From positions 184,326 to 248,325 of the forward strand of contig NZ_JAUNXR010000003.1 in NCBI RefSeq assembly GCF_030539665.1: a stretch of DNA of 64,000 bases, given 5' to 3'. Below, one piece after another: positions 27,613 to 36,574 of the stretch. Origin of the DNA: Methanobrevibacter sp. Its GTDB lineage: Archaea; Methanobacteriota; Methanobacteria; Methanobacteriales; Methanobacteriaceae. The notes under the pieces were generated by a model. That model made no database searches and was not told the origin of the DNA. It saw only the letters and a list, made by a program, of their open reading frames with translations. Every line of letters begins with the position of its first letter. The stretch's first letter is position 1. Made by a program: the position numbers and the translations under genes.

Positions 27613-27927
27613 CTACAAAATATTTTTGACAATAATTGAAGCAGCTTCATCTACATTTTGCATAGCTTTGCTTTTTAAGGAGTTTAAATTTCCTTCAGCA
27701 TCATCTGCAATAGATTTTGCCTCACTTTTCGCTTTGTCTTCTGCATCAAAAACAGTTTTTTTAGCCTCTTCTGAAGCTTCTTCTTTAGCCTTTGCAATAG
27801 TATTGTCGGCGTTTACTTTTGATTCGTCAATCATTTCTTTTGCTTTGAACTCGGAATCAAGAATAAGTTGATCAGCTTCATCTTCAGCTTTTTTTATCAT
27901 TGCGATAGCTTCTGATATCTCTGCCAT
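27613..27927 (-). CDS. atpH: A-type ATP synthase subunit H
   Basis: A 104-residue peripheral-stalk subunit made almost wholly of a charged coiled coil (DEADQLILDSEFKAKEMIDE). It pairs with subunit E. It is the first gene of the operon. GGTGAT is five bases before the ATG at 27927; an upstream ATG inside the leader is not in a better context. Confidence 0.9.
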   Translation of the reverse strand: MAEISEAIAMIKKAEDEADQLILDSEFKAKEMIDESKVNADNTIAKAKEEASEEAKKTVFDAEDKAKSEAKSIADDAEGNLNSLKSKAMQNVDEAASIIVKNIL

Positions 27928-27961
27928 AATTAATCACCATGGTAAGATAATTTTTATTTTG

Positions 27962-27978
27962 CTTAATATATATCTTTT
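27962..27978 (-). promoter_or_regulatory. promoter of the ATP synthase operon
   Basis: On the minus strand AAAAGATATATATTAAG forms a TATA element with an A-rich B-recognition side. A start about 25 bases downstream, near 27944, would leave a leader of roughly 17 bases that contains the ribosome site. Confidence 0.55.
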
Positions 27979-28071
27979 ACTATATCTTTTTTAAATAAAA
28001 AGCAAAAATTGATTTAAAACAAAAAATAAAGGCCTATAACTGAAAAAAAATAAAAAAAGAATTCTTTTAAA

Positions 28072-28422
28072 TTATCTATAAAAGAATTTTAATAAGAATT
28101 TAGGTAATCTTTGAAGATATGCAAGAACTGAAACTACAAGGACAAATAAACCAATTATAATGAATAAAATATCATATGGTGAACTTAATAGTATACCACC
28201 ACATAATGCAAAAATAAGTCCTTCTATGAATAAAATAGCCTTATTCCATGCAGGGTTAATAACACTTACAATATATCCTATACCTACTAAAACAAGAATA
28301 ATGGAACTTGCAATAACATCATTTGTTATGGGAGCACTTATGAAAAATGGAGCGATTCCCCAAAAAATTAAAACTAAAGCAAGCAATATCCCTAACCTAT
28401 TAACATGTTTTACTGTGATCAT
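28072..28422 (-). CDS. small membrane protein, four helices
   Basis: A 116-residue protein with four hydrophobic helices (residues 10-30, 35-55, 65-80, 85-105) and a short basic tail (LPKFLLKFFYR). No family recognised. It lies upstream of the ATP synthase operon on the same strand but has about 145 bases, including a T-rich stretch, between it and atpH, so it is probably separate. Divergent from the next gene. Confidence 0.65.
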   Translation of the reverse strand: MITVKHVNRLGILLALVLIFWGIAPFFISAPITNDVIASSIILVLVGIGYIVSVINPAWNKAILFIEGLIFALCGGILLSSPYDILFIIIGLFVLVVSVLAYLQRLPKFLLKFFYR

Positions 28423-28495
28423 ATTTTTTACCCCCTATACTATTAATAATAACATTATTATATTTCATCATATTAAAAAGTAATAGGTGATAGAA

Positions 28496-28831
28496 ATGAT
28501 AAGAGCCGTATGGACAATACATAATGAAAATTTTGAAATAATAATTGACGGTGAAATAAAAGATGAGAAGGTATCTGATAAAAAATACAGCGTCGGTTCC
28601 GACATTTGGACAGTAGCAATCCCCGAACTTAAATTCAATGATGAGACTGCGCAAAATGAGTACGACCAATTCGTAAAAGATTTGATAATCCTATTTAGTG
28701 AACCTACCATAAATCAAATATTGATTGATGCCAAAATTGGAGAGGAATCCGAATATGACACAAAAACAATTTCAAAACCGCTGATAATAAGAAAAATAGA
28801 AGAATATGAAGTTGAAGAGATTATAGAATAG
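28496..28831 (+). CDS. hypothetical protein, 111 residues
   Basis: A soluble acidic protein without recognised domain or membrane segment; it has alternating strand-like stretches and a glutamate-rich end (KIEEYEVEEIIE). GGTGAT lies four bases before the ATG at 28496; the GTG at 28487 is part of that ribosome site. The end overlaps the convergent small membrane protein gene by 11 bases. Strong start signal and length support a real gene. Confidence 0.6.
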   Translation: MIRAVWTIHNENFEIIIDGEIKDEKVSDKKYSVGSDIWTVAIPELKFNDETAQNEYDQFVKDLIILFSEPTINQILIDAKIGEESEYDTKTISKPLIIRKIEEYEVEEIIE

Positions 28832-29174
28832 AATTTCCCTCTTCTAAAACTTCATCAATTGTGTTAAATTCCAGCGGATTACCTTCCTTGTCCTTGGAAT
28901 CTGTTGTAACAAGAACATTCGGCGATTTTACCAAAAAGCTATATGAAAAATATGCTACAACAATCATGACAAGAATGTATGCATAAGGGACTGGAACAAT
29001 AAATAAAGCAAGCGCCAATAATCCTAATTGAATGATTGGATTCCCATATCTCTTTTTCTTCATTAGAACATAATGGCTTTCTCTGGCACGGACTTTAAAC
29101 TTGTTTGAAGATAATTCTTTTTCTATATCCTCCATATCCTGCTTGTTTTTTGCATGAATTATCCTAAGAGCCAT
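28821..29174 (-). CDS. small membrane protein
   Basis: A 117-residue protein with a charged N-terminal part (residues 1-45, including KQDMEDIEKELSSNKFKVRA), two close hydrophobic helices (GLLALALFIVPVPYAYILVM, then a further helix) and an acidic C-terminal tail. No known family. It starts six bases after the nitroreductase and is the last gene in the run of genes that begins near 36517. Function unknown; it may simply ride along with the operon. Confidence 0.65.
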   Translation of the reverse strand: MALRIIHAKNKQDMEDIEKELSSNKFKVRARESHYVLMKKKRYGNPIIQLGLLALALFIVPVPYAYILVMIVVAYFSYSFLVKSPNVLVTTDSKDKEGNPLEFNTIDEVLEEGNSIL

Positions 29175-29180
29175 TGGAAT

Positions 29181-29687
29181 CTAGATATATACAGTAAACT
29201 CATCAATGGATTTTCTTGGAGTGTCTCTTGGTTCTGCATCAGGATATCCTAATGGAGTGAATAAAACAGGAACTTCATTATCATCCAAATCTAAAAATTC
29301 TCTTGCTTTTTCTGGCTTGAATGCACCAATATAACAAGTTCCAAGACCTCTGTTAGTAGCTGCAAGAATCATATGATCCATAACAATAGTTGCATCGATG
29401 TCAACTATATTGTAATCATCATACTTACGTGTCCAAGCCTTATCCTTAAGTCCTACAACCGCCAAAACAATAGGAGCCTGTGTAAACCAGTCAGGAGAAT
29501 AGATTTCATTAAGAACATCCTTATTCTTTTTAGCATCAATCACATAAACTTTAAAAGGCTGGTTGTTAACGCCAGTTGGAGCTATTGTAGCCGCTTCCAA
29601 AACATAATTTAAATCCTCTTCACTTACTTCCTTATCCAAATAACCTCTTACACTATACCTTTCATTAATAACTTTATCAAAATCCAT
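29181..29687 (-). CDS. nitroreductase family flavoprotein
   Basis: A 168-residue FMN-dependent oxidoreductase of the nitroreductase family. It opens with the typical RYSVRGYLDKEVSEEDL and has IAPTGVNNQPFKVYVID and the YIGAFKPEKAREFL and PLGYPDAEPRDTPRK motifs. Such enzymes reduce nitro groups, quinones or enoates with NAD(P)H. The stop of the citrate synthase-like gene is two bases away, so the two are co-expressed. The natural substrate is unknown; an enoate reductase role would fit a dicarboxylate pathway but is only inference. Confidence 0.88.
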   Translation of the reverse strand: MDFDKVINERYSVRGYLDKEVSEEDLNYVLEAATIAPTGVNNQPFKVYVIDAKKNKDVLNEIYSPDWFTQAPIVLAVVGLKDKAWTRKYDDYNIVDIDATIVMDHMILAATNRGLGTCYIGAFKPEKAREFLDLDDNEVPVLFTPLGYPDAEPRDTPRKSIDEFTVYI

Positions 29688-29688
29688 A

Positions 29689-30495
29689 TTATTCCCTCCT
29701 TATATCAGTATAAACAATATCATCAATGTCACAGAATTTTCTAAATTCATCCTGAGTCATGTTTTCTTCATGAATATGGGCAATTATTCCAGGAATCCTT
29801 CCAATGATAAAAACACCCAATCCCAAATCGCTGGTAAATCCCAAATCAGACAGCAAAGCTGCATTTGCACCATCAACATTCAAGCTTATATCTTTATTTG
29901 ATTTTAACAAATCCTGGAGAGATAATGCCAATTTTGTATGATTACCAACCATTCCTTCCTTAATAGCCAAATCCATAAGCTTACGAGCTCTTGGATCAGT
30001 ATCATGATATCGGTGGCCAAAACCAGGTATTTTCTTTTTATTGCTTGAATATCTATTATAAATATCAATAGCTAAACTAACAATCTGCTTATTGTCTATG
30101 TCAGAATCCCCAATCAACTGAATTGAATTTATAGCTGATTGATATAAATCCATTGTTTTTTGAATAGCTCCTGCGTGCTTGTGTCCAAAGGACAATAATG
30201 CTCCAGCTACTGCAGAATTCATCGGAGAACCTGAAGAAGTAATCAGACGAGCTGTTTGAGTGCTTGGAGGTGTTGCACCATGATCGCAGAAAGAAACCAA
30301 AATATGATTAAACAGTTTTCCTTCTCTAAGTGTTGGCAATCTTCCTCTCAAAAGCAAAAATACCATATCTGAGTATCTGATCTTTTCAATTAGATCCTCT
30401 TGATTATATCCTCTTGTAACGATTTTATTAGGCTCTACTTTTGAAATAGCCGTTTTTAATGAATGTTCATTTACCTTAAAATTATTTTCATTCAT
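29689..30495 (-). CDS. short citrate synthase / citryl-CoA lyase-like protein
   Basis: A 268-residue protein of the citrate synthase fold. The catalytic triad is intact: H107 in GHKHAGA, H161 in GFGHRYHDTDPRA and D208 in NVDGANAAL. At 268 residues it is much shorter than true citrate synthase (about 370-430) and matches the small citryl-CoA lyase-like group, which cleaves citryl-CoA to acetyl-CoA and oxaloacetate. It lies between a CDF-type protein and a nitroreductase in an operon with PrpD and fumarase-like genes, so it may act on a related tricarboxylate CoA ester. Confidence 0.82.
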   Translation of the reverse strand: MNENNFKVNEHSLKTAISKVEPNKIVTRGYNQEDLIEKIRYSDMVFLLLRGRLPTLREGKLFNHILVSFCDHGATPPSTQTARLITSSGSPMNSAVAGALLSFGHKHAGAIQKTMDLYQSAINSIQLIGDSDIDNKQIVSLAIDIYNRYSSNKKKIPGFGHRYHDTDPRARKLMDLAIKEGMVGNHTKLALSLQDLLKSNKDISLNVDGANAALLSDLGFTSDLGLGVFIIGRIPGIIAHIHEENMTQDEFRKFCDIDDIVYTDIRRE

Positions 30496-30534
30496 AATAT
30501 TAATTATATTATTTAATAAAACATTTAAACATTA

Positions 30535-31893
30535 TTACTCATCAGATAGTTTTAAAATAAAAAAATCCAAAATGTTTGCATCATAATTAGAAAATGATGA
30601 CAAAATTTTATCCAAGTAATTAACCCCTTTTTTAGATGTTTTAAAAGAATTGTCTTTCACAATTATTGCTTCCGCATCAATTAAATGATTGAAAACATAA
30701 TCATAATCCACATCATGCTTAATGGAAATGCCCAATTCAGAAATTAAAGGACAATAGTTGTTATCTATTAAATCATGATAAGAATCCACCAATTCCTCCT
30801 TTTCAACATAATCGTGCATGGCCCTATATAAAATCCATGTGACGAGATTTTCATTATGATTCAAATTCATGTAGTTTCCAAAAAGTGTTTTATATCTGCT
30901 ATAGTCAACATTTCCGTCTTGAACTTCATGTTTAAACTCTTTTAATAAATCAATTGAATCCCTTATAATTTGAATACCAATGTAAAGACCTATTATTGCA
31001 TCAATCCAATGGATTCCAACTAATGAGAATAATGCTCCTATAATAACAACAGAACCTATCAAAATATGATTTTTAGCATCGACTGACTGAGAAATCAATG
31101 TTAAATTATTCTGAAAACGACCTATGTGCCTTTCATAAGTAAATAGGAATAGAGCTACCATAATAGCAATGAATTCGATTACAACAACCAAACCGATATG
31201 TGTTGCAGGAGTGGCTGTTGCGAATATAATCCTATATAATTTACCTCCAGATTCATATAATGCGCTGAATCCTGCTACAAAAAGCATCACTATAACCAAA
31301 AGGTTGGTTAACTTCTGATAGTCATATTTAAGACCAACCCAAACAAAAAAAGCGGAAATGGTATCTGAAATTGCATCATAACCATCTGATATTAGAGAAA
31401 CACAACCTGAAAAATATCCTCCACCCAATTTTAGAACAGCCAGTAAAAAGTTGATTATTGTATTGTTACGTTCTGCTTGAGTAATTTCAAAAAATTGATT
31501 GTTAATTAATTTTGCCTTGTGAACAAGAGAATTTTTGATGTTGCTTGCTTCCACAATCCCATTTTCAGTCAAATAATATTTTCCGTTTTTAAAGTCTACA
31601 AGACCATCATCAATTAACAAATCACATTCTTTTTTTGTATCGATAAAGCCATCTTTAAACACGGCTGATTTTTTGGAATGTCTTTTAAAGAGATTTTTTA
31701 TATGATACCTTATTCTGGAGATATTATCAAAAATTGTGTTTAATAAAGATTTATTTTTGCTATCCCATTGTTGATACCAAATTGATGATATGAAAAGTAC
31801 CAACTTACTATCAATATCATCTAAGGATGAAGGTTCTTCGTTTAAAACTAACAATATGAATTTATCTAATGAAATTAAAGTTTTGGATTCCAT
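30535..31893 (-). CDS. CDF-type transporter with flanking winged-helix-like domains
   Basis: A 452-residue protein. Residues 140-320 hold six hydrophobic helices of the cation diffusion facilitator fold. The TM2 site is DAISD (D173, D177) but the TM5 site reads DAKNHILIG, with isoleucine at 279 where aspartate is expected. Residues 1-130 contain a winged-helix-like stretch (LLIDDGLVDFKNGKYYLTENG), and the C-terminal 120 residues contain another (IDAEAIIVKDNSFKTSKKG). ATG 31893 is preferred because GTG 31902 is part of the ribosome site. It overlaps no gene but starts seven bases after the fumarase stop. Confidence 0.7.
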   Translation of the reverse strand: MESKTLISLDKFILLVLNEEPSSLDDIDSKLVLFISSIWYQQWDSKNKSLLNTIFDNISRIRYHIKNLFKRHSKKSAVFKDGFIDTKKECDLLIDDGLVDFKNGKYYLTENGIVEASNIKNSLVHKAKLINNQFFEITQAERNNTIINFLLAVLKLGGGYFSGCVSLISDGYDAISDTISAFFVWVGLKYDYQKLTNLLVIVMLFVAGFSALYESGGKLYRIIFATATPATHIGLVVVIEFIAIMVALFLFTYERHIGRFQNNLTLISQSVDAKNHILIGSVVIIGALFSLVGIHWIDAIIGLYIGIQIIRDSIDLLKEFKHEVQDGNVDYSRYKTLFGNYMNLNHNENLVTWILYRAMHDYVEKEELVDSYHDLIDNNYCPLISELGISIKHDVDYDYVFNHLIDAEAIIVKDNSFKTSKKGVNYLDKILSSFSNYDANILDFFILKLSDE

Positions 31894-31898
31894 AAAAA

Positions 31899-32774
31899 TC
31901 ACTTTAAAGCTAATTTAGCAACTCTTGGTTCAACACAACAAGAAGGCCTTATTGACACGATTCTTACGCCGCTGGCCCTTTGATTTCCCACATTTACAAA
32001 AGATCCCAAAACAGTAGTTTTTCCACCAAGACCCATGGGACCAATATCTAATTGATTTAGTTTGTTAGATACGAATTCTTCAAATTCTGATTGATTATCC
32101 AAATTACCATAAGCAATTGACTTTAAAAGCAAAGTGGAAGCTTCAAAATGAGTTCGTCCTATTCCAATAGCTGGAATTGAAGGCGTGCATCCCAATTTTT
32201 CAAGAGAGTCCCCTAACCAATCAATGGCTGTTTCAAGGACATTCAAATAAGACCTTTTATGAAATACCCTATATGTTTTTCCACGAATTTCAGGGCCCCC
32301 TCCTTCCAATATAAAATGAATGTTTAATGTATCCGAATCTATTTCATGACCATAACTTGAAAAATCGTTTTCAGTATCTATGATGAATGGAGCAGGTTTC
32401 ATTTTTCCAGGTCTTTCAAATAAACCCTTACTTTGAGATAACCTTTCCTTATCATTTCCCTTAACAGCCATTGGCCTTGCAGGAAGATTGTTTAAACCCA
32501 ATTCAATGCCCCCATATATATTATTCAATAATTCTCCAGTAATTTCCCTTTCACTGCCCACTTCCAAGATAACATGAGGAATTCCAGTATCATCACAGAG
32601 AGGAAGCTTTTGTTTATTTCCAACTTTATAGTTTTCTAAAAGCTGATTTAAAACCCAAATTGCGTTTTCATTATCTTCATTTTTAATGGCATTATTTAAT
32701 GCCCTTTCACGGTCTTTAGGAAAATTGACGCTGGCTTCAATAATTGCATTTGATATTTCATTTACAATATCCAT
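31899..32774 (-). CDS. fumarate hydratase / tartrate dehydratase alpha subunit, class I
   Basis: A 291-residue alpha-type subunit of the Fe-S dependent class I hydro-lyases (fumarase, L-tartrate dehydratase). The cluster cysteines are visible: C60 in CDDTG, C196 in GCTPSIPAIGIG and C279/C280 in RPSCCVEPR; GPMGLGG is also present. These enzymes need a beta subunit, but no beta gene occurs in the window, so it may act with a distant partner or alone on a special substrate. It lies in a tight operon between the U32-like and CDF genes. Confidence 0.88.
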   Translation of the reverse strand: MDIVNEISNAIIEASVNFPKDRERALNNAIKNEDNENAIWVLNQLLENYKVGNKQKLPLCDDTGIPHVILEVGSEREITGELLNNIYGGIELGLNNLPARPMAVKGNDKERLSQSKGLFERPGKMKPAPFIIDTENDFSSYGHEIDSDTLNIHFILEGGGPEIRGKTYRVFHKRSYLNVLETAIDWLGDSLEKLGCTPSIPAIGIGRTHFEASTLLLKSIAYGNLDNQSEFEEFVSNKLNQLDIGPMGLGGKTTVLGSFVNVGNQRASGVRIVSIRPSCCVEPRVAKLALK

Positions 32775-32779
32775 TTAAA

Positions 32780-33682
32780 TCATTCCGGAATAGCCAAATC
32801 TTTAGATGACTTTGGAGACATTGCTGCTTCAGGACAATACTGTTCAATTACCCGATTTACCAATTCCACTTGTTTCAATCTTAAAATAGCATCGTTTTCT
32901 GTAGTATCCCAATTATGATTTTTGGCCACAGATCCTCCGGTCTTGAGATAAACTGGACTTGCCACCCTTATGATATCTGGAATTTCATAATGCCTTATAA
33001 ATCCTCCACTGGATTTTGGATTTTCAGTATGCAAATCCAAAGGAATATCACATGCACTCCTGATAGCTGCAATCATTGGAATCTGCAAATCACGAACAGG
33101 ATTAAGAGAATCGAGACCTAACTGTTCAAATAATTTTCCATCGGCAGGATTTCCATGGCCAGCATGGGCTGAAAGTTTGAAATGAGTATTTTTAGGGATA
33201 ATTCCATCATTTCTCATATTATTTAAGACCCATAAAAGGCCTTCATCATAAAGTAAAATTCCCCTGACACCCAAATCAATAGCCCTTTTCGCATCTTCAA
33301 TAGCATATACTAAATTGTCATAGCCCCTAAGCCTATAACCCATCCTACTTCCTTCTTTAGTGTTTACACTAGCGCTTGTGTCATAAGTGGCTCTTGGGCC
33401 GATTGATAAAAATAATTCCACTTTATATTGTTTTGCAAGGTTGACCATTTCTTTTATTTCAGAATCTGTCAATAGCATGATTCCCTTGGTTTGAGTAATT
33501 CTGTGTAATACAATGCCCCTATTTGCAGCTTCCCTAAGTAGAACCTCCATGGTTTTTGGAGATTGAATTCCTGGAACCTCCAAACGATACTGCCCACCAT
33601 CAGCAAATCTTTTTGAGGATTTAAAGGAAGAATCCTGTTTTTCGATACCTAATTTTTTCAAATATTCCATTGTATTGTTCAT
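32780..33682 (-). CDS. U32-peptidase-like TIM-barrel protein
   Basis: A 300-residue protein whose pattern of alternating strands and helices (EVPGIQSPKTMEVLLREA, VELFLSIGPRATYD, GVRGILLYDEGLLWVL, KLSAHAGHGNPADG) suggests a TIM barrel related to the U32 peptidase-like group; it is not a proven peptidase. I do not know its substrate. Conserved-looking histidines, SIGPRA and the NPADGKLF segment may form an active site. Its stop is adjacent to the fumarase start and it begins directly at the end of PrpD, so it almost certainly works in the same pathway. Confidence 0.65.
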   Translation of the reverse strand: MNNTMEYLKKLGIEKQDSSFKSSKRFADGGQYRLEVPGIQSPKTMEVLLREAANRGIVLHRITQTKGIMLLTDSEIKEMVNLAKQYKVELFLSIGPRATYDTSASVNTKEGSRMGYRLRGYDNLVYAIEDAKRAIDLGVRGILLYDEGLLWVLNNMRNDGIIPKNTHFKLSAHAGHGNPADGKLFEQLGLDSLNPVRDLQIPMIAAIRSACDIPLDLHTENPKSSGGFIRHYEIPDIIRVASPVYLKTGGSVAKNHNWDTTENDAILRLKQVELVNRVIEQYCPEAAMSPKSSKDLAIPE

Positions 33683-35092
33683 TTAATCATTTCCATTTAA
33701 TATTTCCATAAATTCTGTCATTTGATAATTTTCAATGTCGTCAATAATAGAAAGTTTATTGATGTTGTATTTAGGATTCAATTCTTTAAATTTAGTAATC
33801 AAATCATTCAACTCATAAGGATTCTCCAAATCGCCTTTAGGAATTATAACCAAGTTTTGGAAAACTCCATTTCTAAAGTTTTCATCCAATCTTATCACAA
33901 CATTGGATGGGCGTTTGGATGGATATAGCTGATTTAATTTTGGATCTACAGAAATAACAACCTTATTTGCCAAATTTCTAATTGTCTTAACAATATCCAC
34001 ATTACTGTTTTCATCAAACAAACCATATCTGATTAATAATTTAATATTATCAATACTCAAATTACCGCAAGCAAGTGCAATGGCTACTGCATAAGGCAGA
34101 CTCTGTTTTAATTCTTCTAATGATTTTGGATTGTAATTATCATGAGATGCTGCTATATCATATGTTTTTACCAAAATGCTGTCTATATGGCCATATTCCT
34201 TGTCTATAATAGGCCTTAATTTTAAAATAGCTTCTATTGAAGAATGCAAATGTCTACAAAATGGATATTTCTTAAAATAGATATCTCTAAAATCAACATC
34301 CCCCACATTCATTAATAAATCTTCCAAACTATATTCATCTAGAGAATCATTGAAAACCATTGTTTTTAAAAATCCTTCTTCACCATCAAAAATACTACTG
34401 CTGCCAGTAAATCCGTTTTTGGCTAAAAATGCTGACAACATACCATTGAAAGCTGCTTTTCCAACATGCAATGACTTGCCCATACTTCCGGAATGGTCAG
34501 ATTCCAATAACCCTGCAGCCTGAGTTCCGCTTAAGCCTAAAGCAGATGTGATTCTTTCTTCATCCAATTTCAGAAGTTTGGCTGCAACTGCCCCAGCTGC
34601 AAAAGTTCCAATAGTCCCTGTTGAATGAAATCCGTTGTTCCTATGTTTAGGATTTACCAATTTTCCTAAAAGTATTCCAATTTCATATCCCAAGATAACG
34701 GCTTCTAAAAATTCCTTTCCAGACAAGTTATAAGCTTCGCTAATGGACAATGCAGTGGAAAAAACAACGGCACCCAAATGTAAATGTGCTCCCCTATGAC
34801 CATCATCCAAATCAAGAGAATGGGCTGAAATACCATTAATAAAAGCTGCGCTCAACATGTTTTGCTTTATTTTATCCTCACCAATGATGGATGATGTTAA
34901 ATCATTGTAAGTTGCTTCACCATATATTTCATTTATTGTTAAAAAAGCAAAATAAGAAGGATTTTCCTTAAATCCCCTATAAGCCACTCCAAAATAATCT
35001 ATAAACGCTGCTTTGGCCACATTTATGGTTTCGGGACTGGCCTGATTATAATCAAAATTTGAAATGAAATTAGCGATATTTTTAAAAAACAT
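33683..35092 (-). CDS. MmgE/PrpD family protein
   Basis: A 469-residue protein of the MmgE/PrpD family, which includes 2-methylcitrate dehydratase and cis-aconitate decarboxylase. Conserved segments include SLDLDDGHRGAHLHLGAVV, ILGYEIGILLGKLVNPKHR, GFHSTGTIGTFAAGAVAAK and LLESDHSGSMGKSLHVGKA, spaced as in the family. The length is usual. The gene follows the DUF3100-like pair by about 45 bases and is next to the U32-like gene. It is the clearest enzyme in the operon and suggests handling of a hydroxy-tricarboxylate or related diacid. Confidence 0.88.
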   Translation of the reverse strand: MFFKNIANFISNFDYNQASPETINVAKAAFIDYFGVAYRGFKENPSYFAFLTINEIYGEATYNDLTSSIIGEDKIKQNMLSAAFINGISAHSLDLDDGHRGAHLHLGAVVFSTALSISEAYNLSGKEFLEAVILGYEIGILLGKLVNPKHRNNGFHSTGTIGTFAAGAVAAKLLKLDEERITSALGLSGTQAAGLLESDHSGSMGKSLHVGKAAFNGMLSAFLAKNGFTGSSSIFDGEEGFLKTMVFNDSLDEYSLEDLLMNVGDVDFRDIYFKKYPFCRHLHSSIEAILKLRPIIDKEYGHIDSILVKTYDIAASHDNYNPKSLEELKQSLPYAVAIALACGNLSIDNIKLLIRYGLFDENSNVDIVKTIRNLANKVVISVDPKLNQLYPSKRPSNVVIRLDENFRNGVFQNLVIIPKGDLENPYELNDLITKFKELNPKYNINKLSIIDDIENYQMTEFMEILNGND

Positions 35093-35137
35093 TTAAATCT
35101 TTAAATATATTTGTAAAAAATACTATTAAAGATTTAC

Positions 35138-35623
35138 TTAAATTGAAACTCCAGTAAGTGTCAAAACAATATGGGCAATAATAACTGATCCAAGATAGGT
35201 TCCTGTGATAACCGCTACTGTAACAATAGCTCCTCTCCAACCAATCTTTTTGAATTGATCCCAATTTTTACCCATTCCAATACCAACATATGCTAAAAAT
35301 ACGGTTACAATAGCCAATAACTCTATTTTTGAAACATAGTAGACTATGAAACCTGAAGTTGGCATCATAGGCAATGATAAAATCAAACCCAATAAAGAAA
35401 CATAAACAATAGAGGATATGTTTAAAGGCACGTATCTTTCAAGCAACATTGCAATCAATGTCAATCCAGATAAAATCAGCATACCTACCAATGATTCGCC
35501 CATCGGATGATGATAACCTACATAATTCCCAATTACTGTTATTACTGAAAATATCAACAATAAAAGAATCCAATTTCTAATTCCTGTAATTGAAACTGAT
35601 TCTGAACCATCAATAATATCCAT
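35138..35623 (-). CDS. membrane protein, second part of DUF3100-like pair
   Basis: A 161-residue protein with four or five hydrophobic helices; it starts MDIIDGSESVSITGIRNW and then runs through LLLLIFSVITVIGNYVGYHH. Its ATG follows the stop of the upstream membrane gene directly, with GGAGGGTGA eight bases before it, so it is a separate protein and not a frameshift relic. It most likely forms one transporter with the upstream DUF3100-like protein. Confidence 0.75.
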   Translation of the reverse strand: MDIIDGSESVSITGIRNWILLLLIFSVITVIGNYVGYHHPMGESLVGMLILSGLTLIAMLLERYVPLNISSIVYVSLLGLILSLPMMPTSGFIVYYVSKIELLAIVTVFLAYVGIGMGKNWDQFKKIGWRGAIVTVAVITGTYLGSVIIAHIVLTLTGVSI

Positions 35624-36514
35624 TTATTCACCCTCCTTTTGAGAATCTTTGGGATTTCTTCCTATTTTTGGTTCTAAAATTTCATATAATTTTTGTGTAA
35701 GTGGAATGGCAATGAAAATACATACATAAATTCCGATACAGAAAGATATGAGATTACTGAAACCTGAGAATGCTTCAATATTTGTAGATATGTCAGGAAA
35801 CATTGCAAGCAACGGAGCTAAAGCCGCTGCATTCATACTAGCACTACCTACTCCACTACCCATTGCAAATGCATATGGATGGAACGGCAATACTGATACG
35901 CAGAAGCTTGATAAGAAGCTGATATATAAAGTTCCTATAACGGTACCTATAAGGAATACTGTTAAAACTCCACGAGTTTCAGGAGAATCAAAACCGAATT
36001 TATCTATAACAACCGCAACGTTTGGTTCCCTACCGATAGAATTTGTCATACCAATTGCCTCTCTTTTAAATCCCAATACAAGTGCAATTGGCAATGCTAA
36101 AAATATAGTTCCTAAATTACCTGCTTCTTGAAGAATCAAAGCAGGACCTACTTTAAATAAAACATCAATAGATTGGCCACTAGAAATAGCTAACTTACAA
36201 AGCAATGGCCCTATGAATAATAGCATTGCGCCTTCTGCAATTCTTGCTTGCTTTCTTGTAATAAATTTGGCAGGCTTGAATAAGTATAAAAAAAGACCAC
36301 CCAACATTGCCCAAAGCAAAGGCATTGCGGACAATTCTATATTGCTAGTAATCGGTACTTTGATTGGACCTATTAATTCAGCAATAATGACTAAAGCTAA
36401 AACCGTAAGATGTAATTTATAGGATTTCCAAGGTTTCTTTTTTAGAATTGTTTTATCAGTTTTGTGTCTGAACCTATTGGTTTCTTCAACACTATCGGAA
36501 TTATTCTCACTAAT
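35624..36514 (-). CDS. DUF3100-like membrane protein, probable transporter
   Basis: A roughly 296-residue protein with about seven hydrophobic helices, most like DUF3100 proteins by my recall; these are presumed transporters. The first canonical start is TTG at 36334, but it has no ribosome site, and the open frame extends 60 codons upstream to ATT at 36514 and 36517, seated six to nine bases after AGGAG. The added region contains a membrane helix (LHLTVLALVIIAELIG). A stop codon lies just before. It is the first gene of the operon and probably imports its substrate. Confidence 0.7.
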   Translation of the reverse strand: MSENNSDSVEETNRFRHKTDKTILKKKPWKSYKLHLTVLALVIIAELIGPIKVPITSNIELSAMPLLWAMLGGLFLYLFKPAKFITRKQARIAEGAMLLFIGPLLCKLAISSGQSIDVLFKVGPALILQEAGNLGTIFLALPIALVLGFKREAIGMTNSIGREPNVAVVIDKFGFDSPETRGVLTVFLIGTVIGTLYISFLSSFCVSVLPFHPYAFAMGSGVGSASMNAAALAPLLAMFPDISTNIEAFSGFSNLISFCIGIYVCIFIAIPLTQKLYEILEPKIGRNPKDSQKEGE

Positions 36515-36530
36515 AATGTTCCACTCCTAA

Positions 36531-36546
36531 TAAATATTAATATTTA
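36531..36546. promoter_or_regulatory. 16-base palindrome before the DUF3100 operon
   Basis: TAAATATTAATATTTA is a perfect palindrome placed between the likely TATA element (36575-36582) and the ribosome site of the first gene, where a bound regulator would block transcription. AT-rich palindromes can arise by chance here, so this is a moderate call. Confidence 0.4.
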
Positions 36547-36574
36547 ATATTAATAATTATTTTAAGTTATGTAG

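Noticed and set aside
35138-36514. DUF3100-like pair as one gene broken by a frameshift
   Set aside because: The second gene has its own ribosome site GGAGGGTGA and an ATG directly at the first gene's stop codon, so two genes are more likely.
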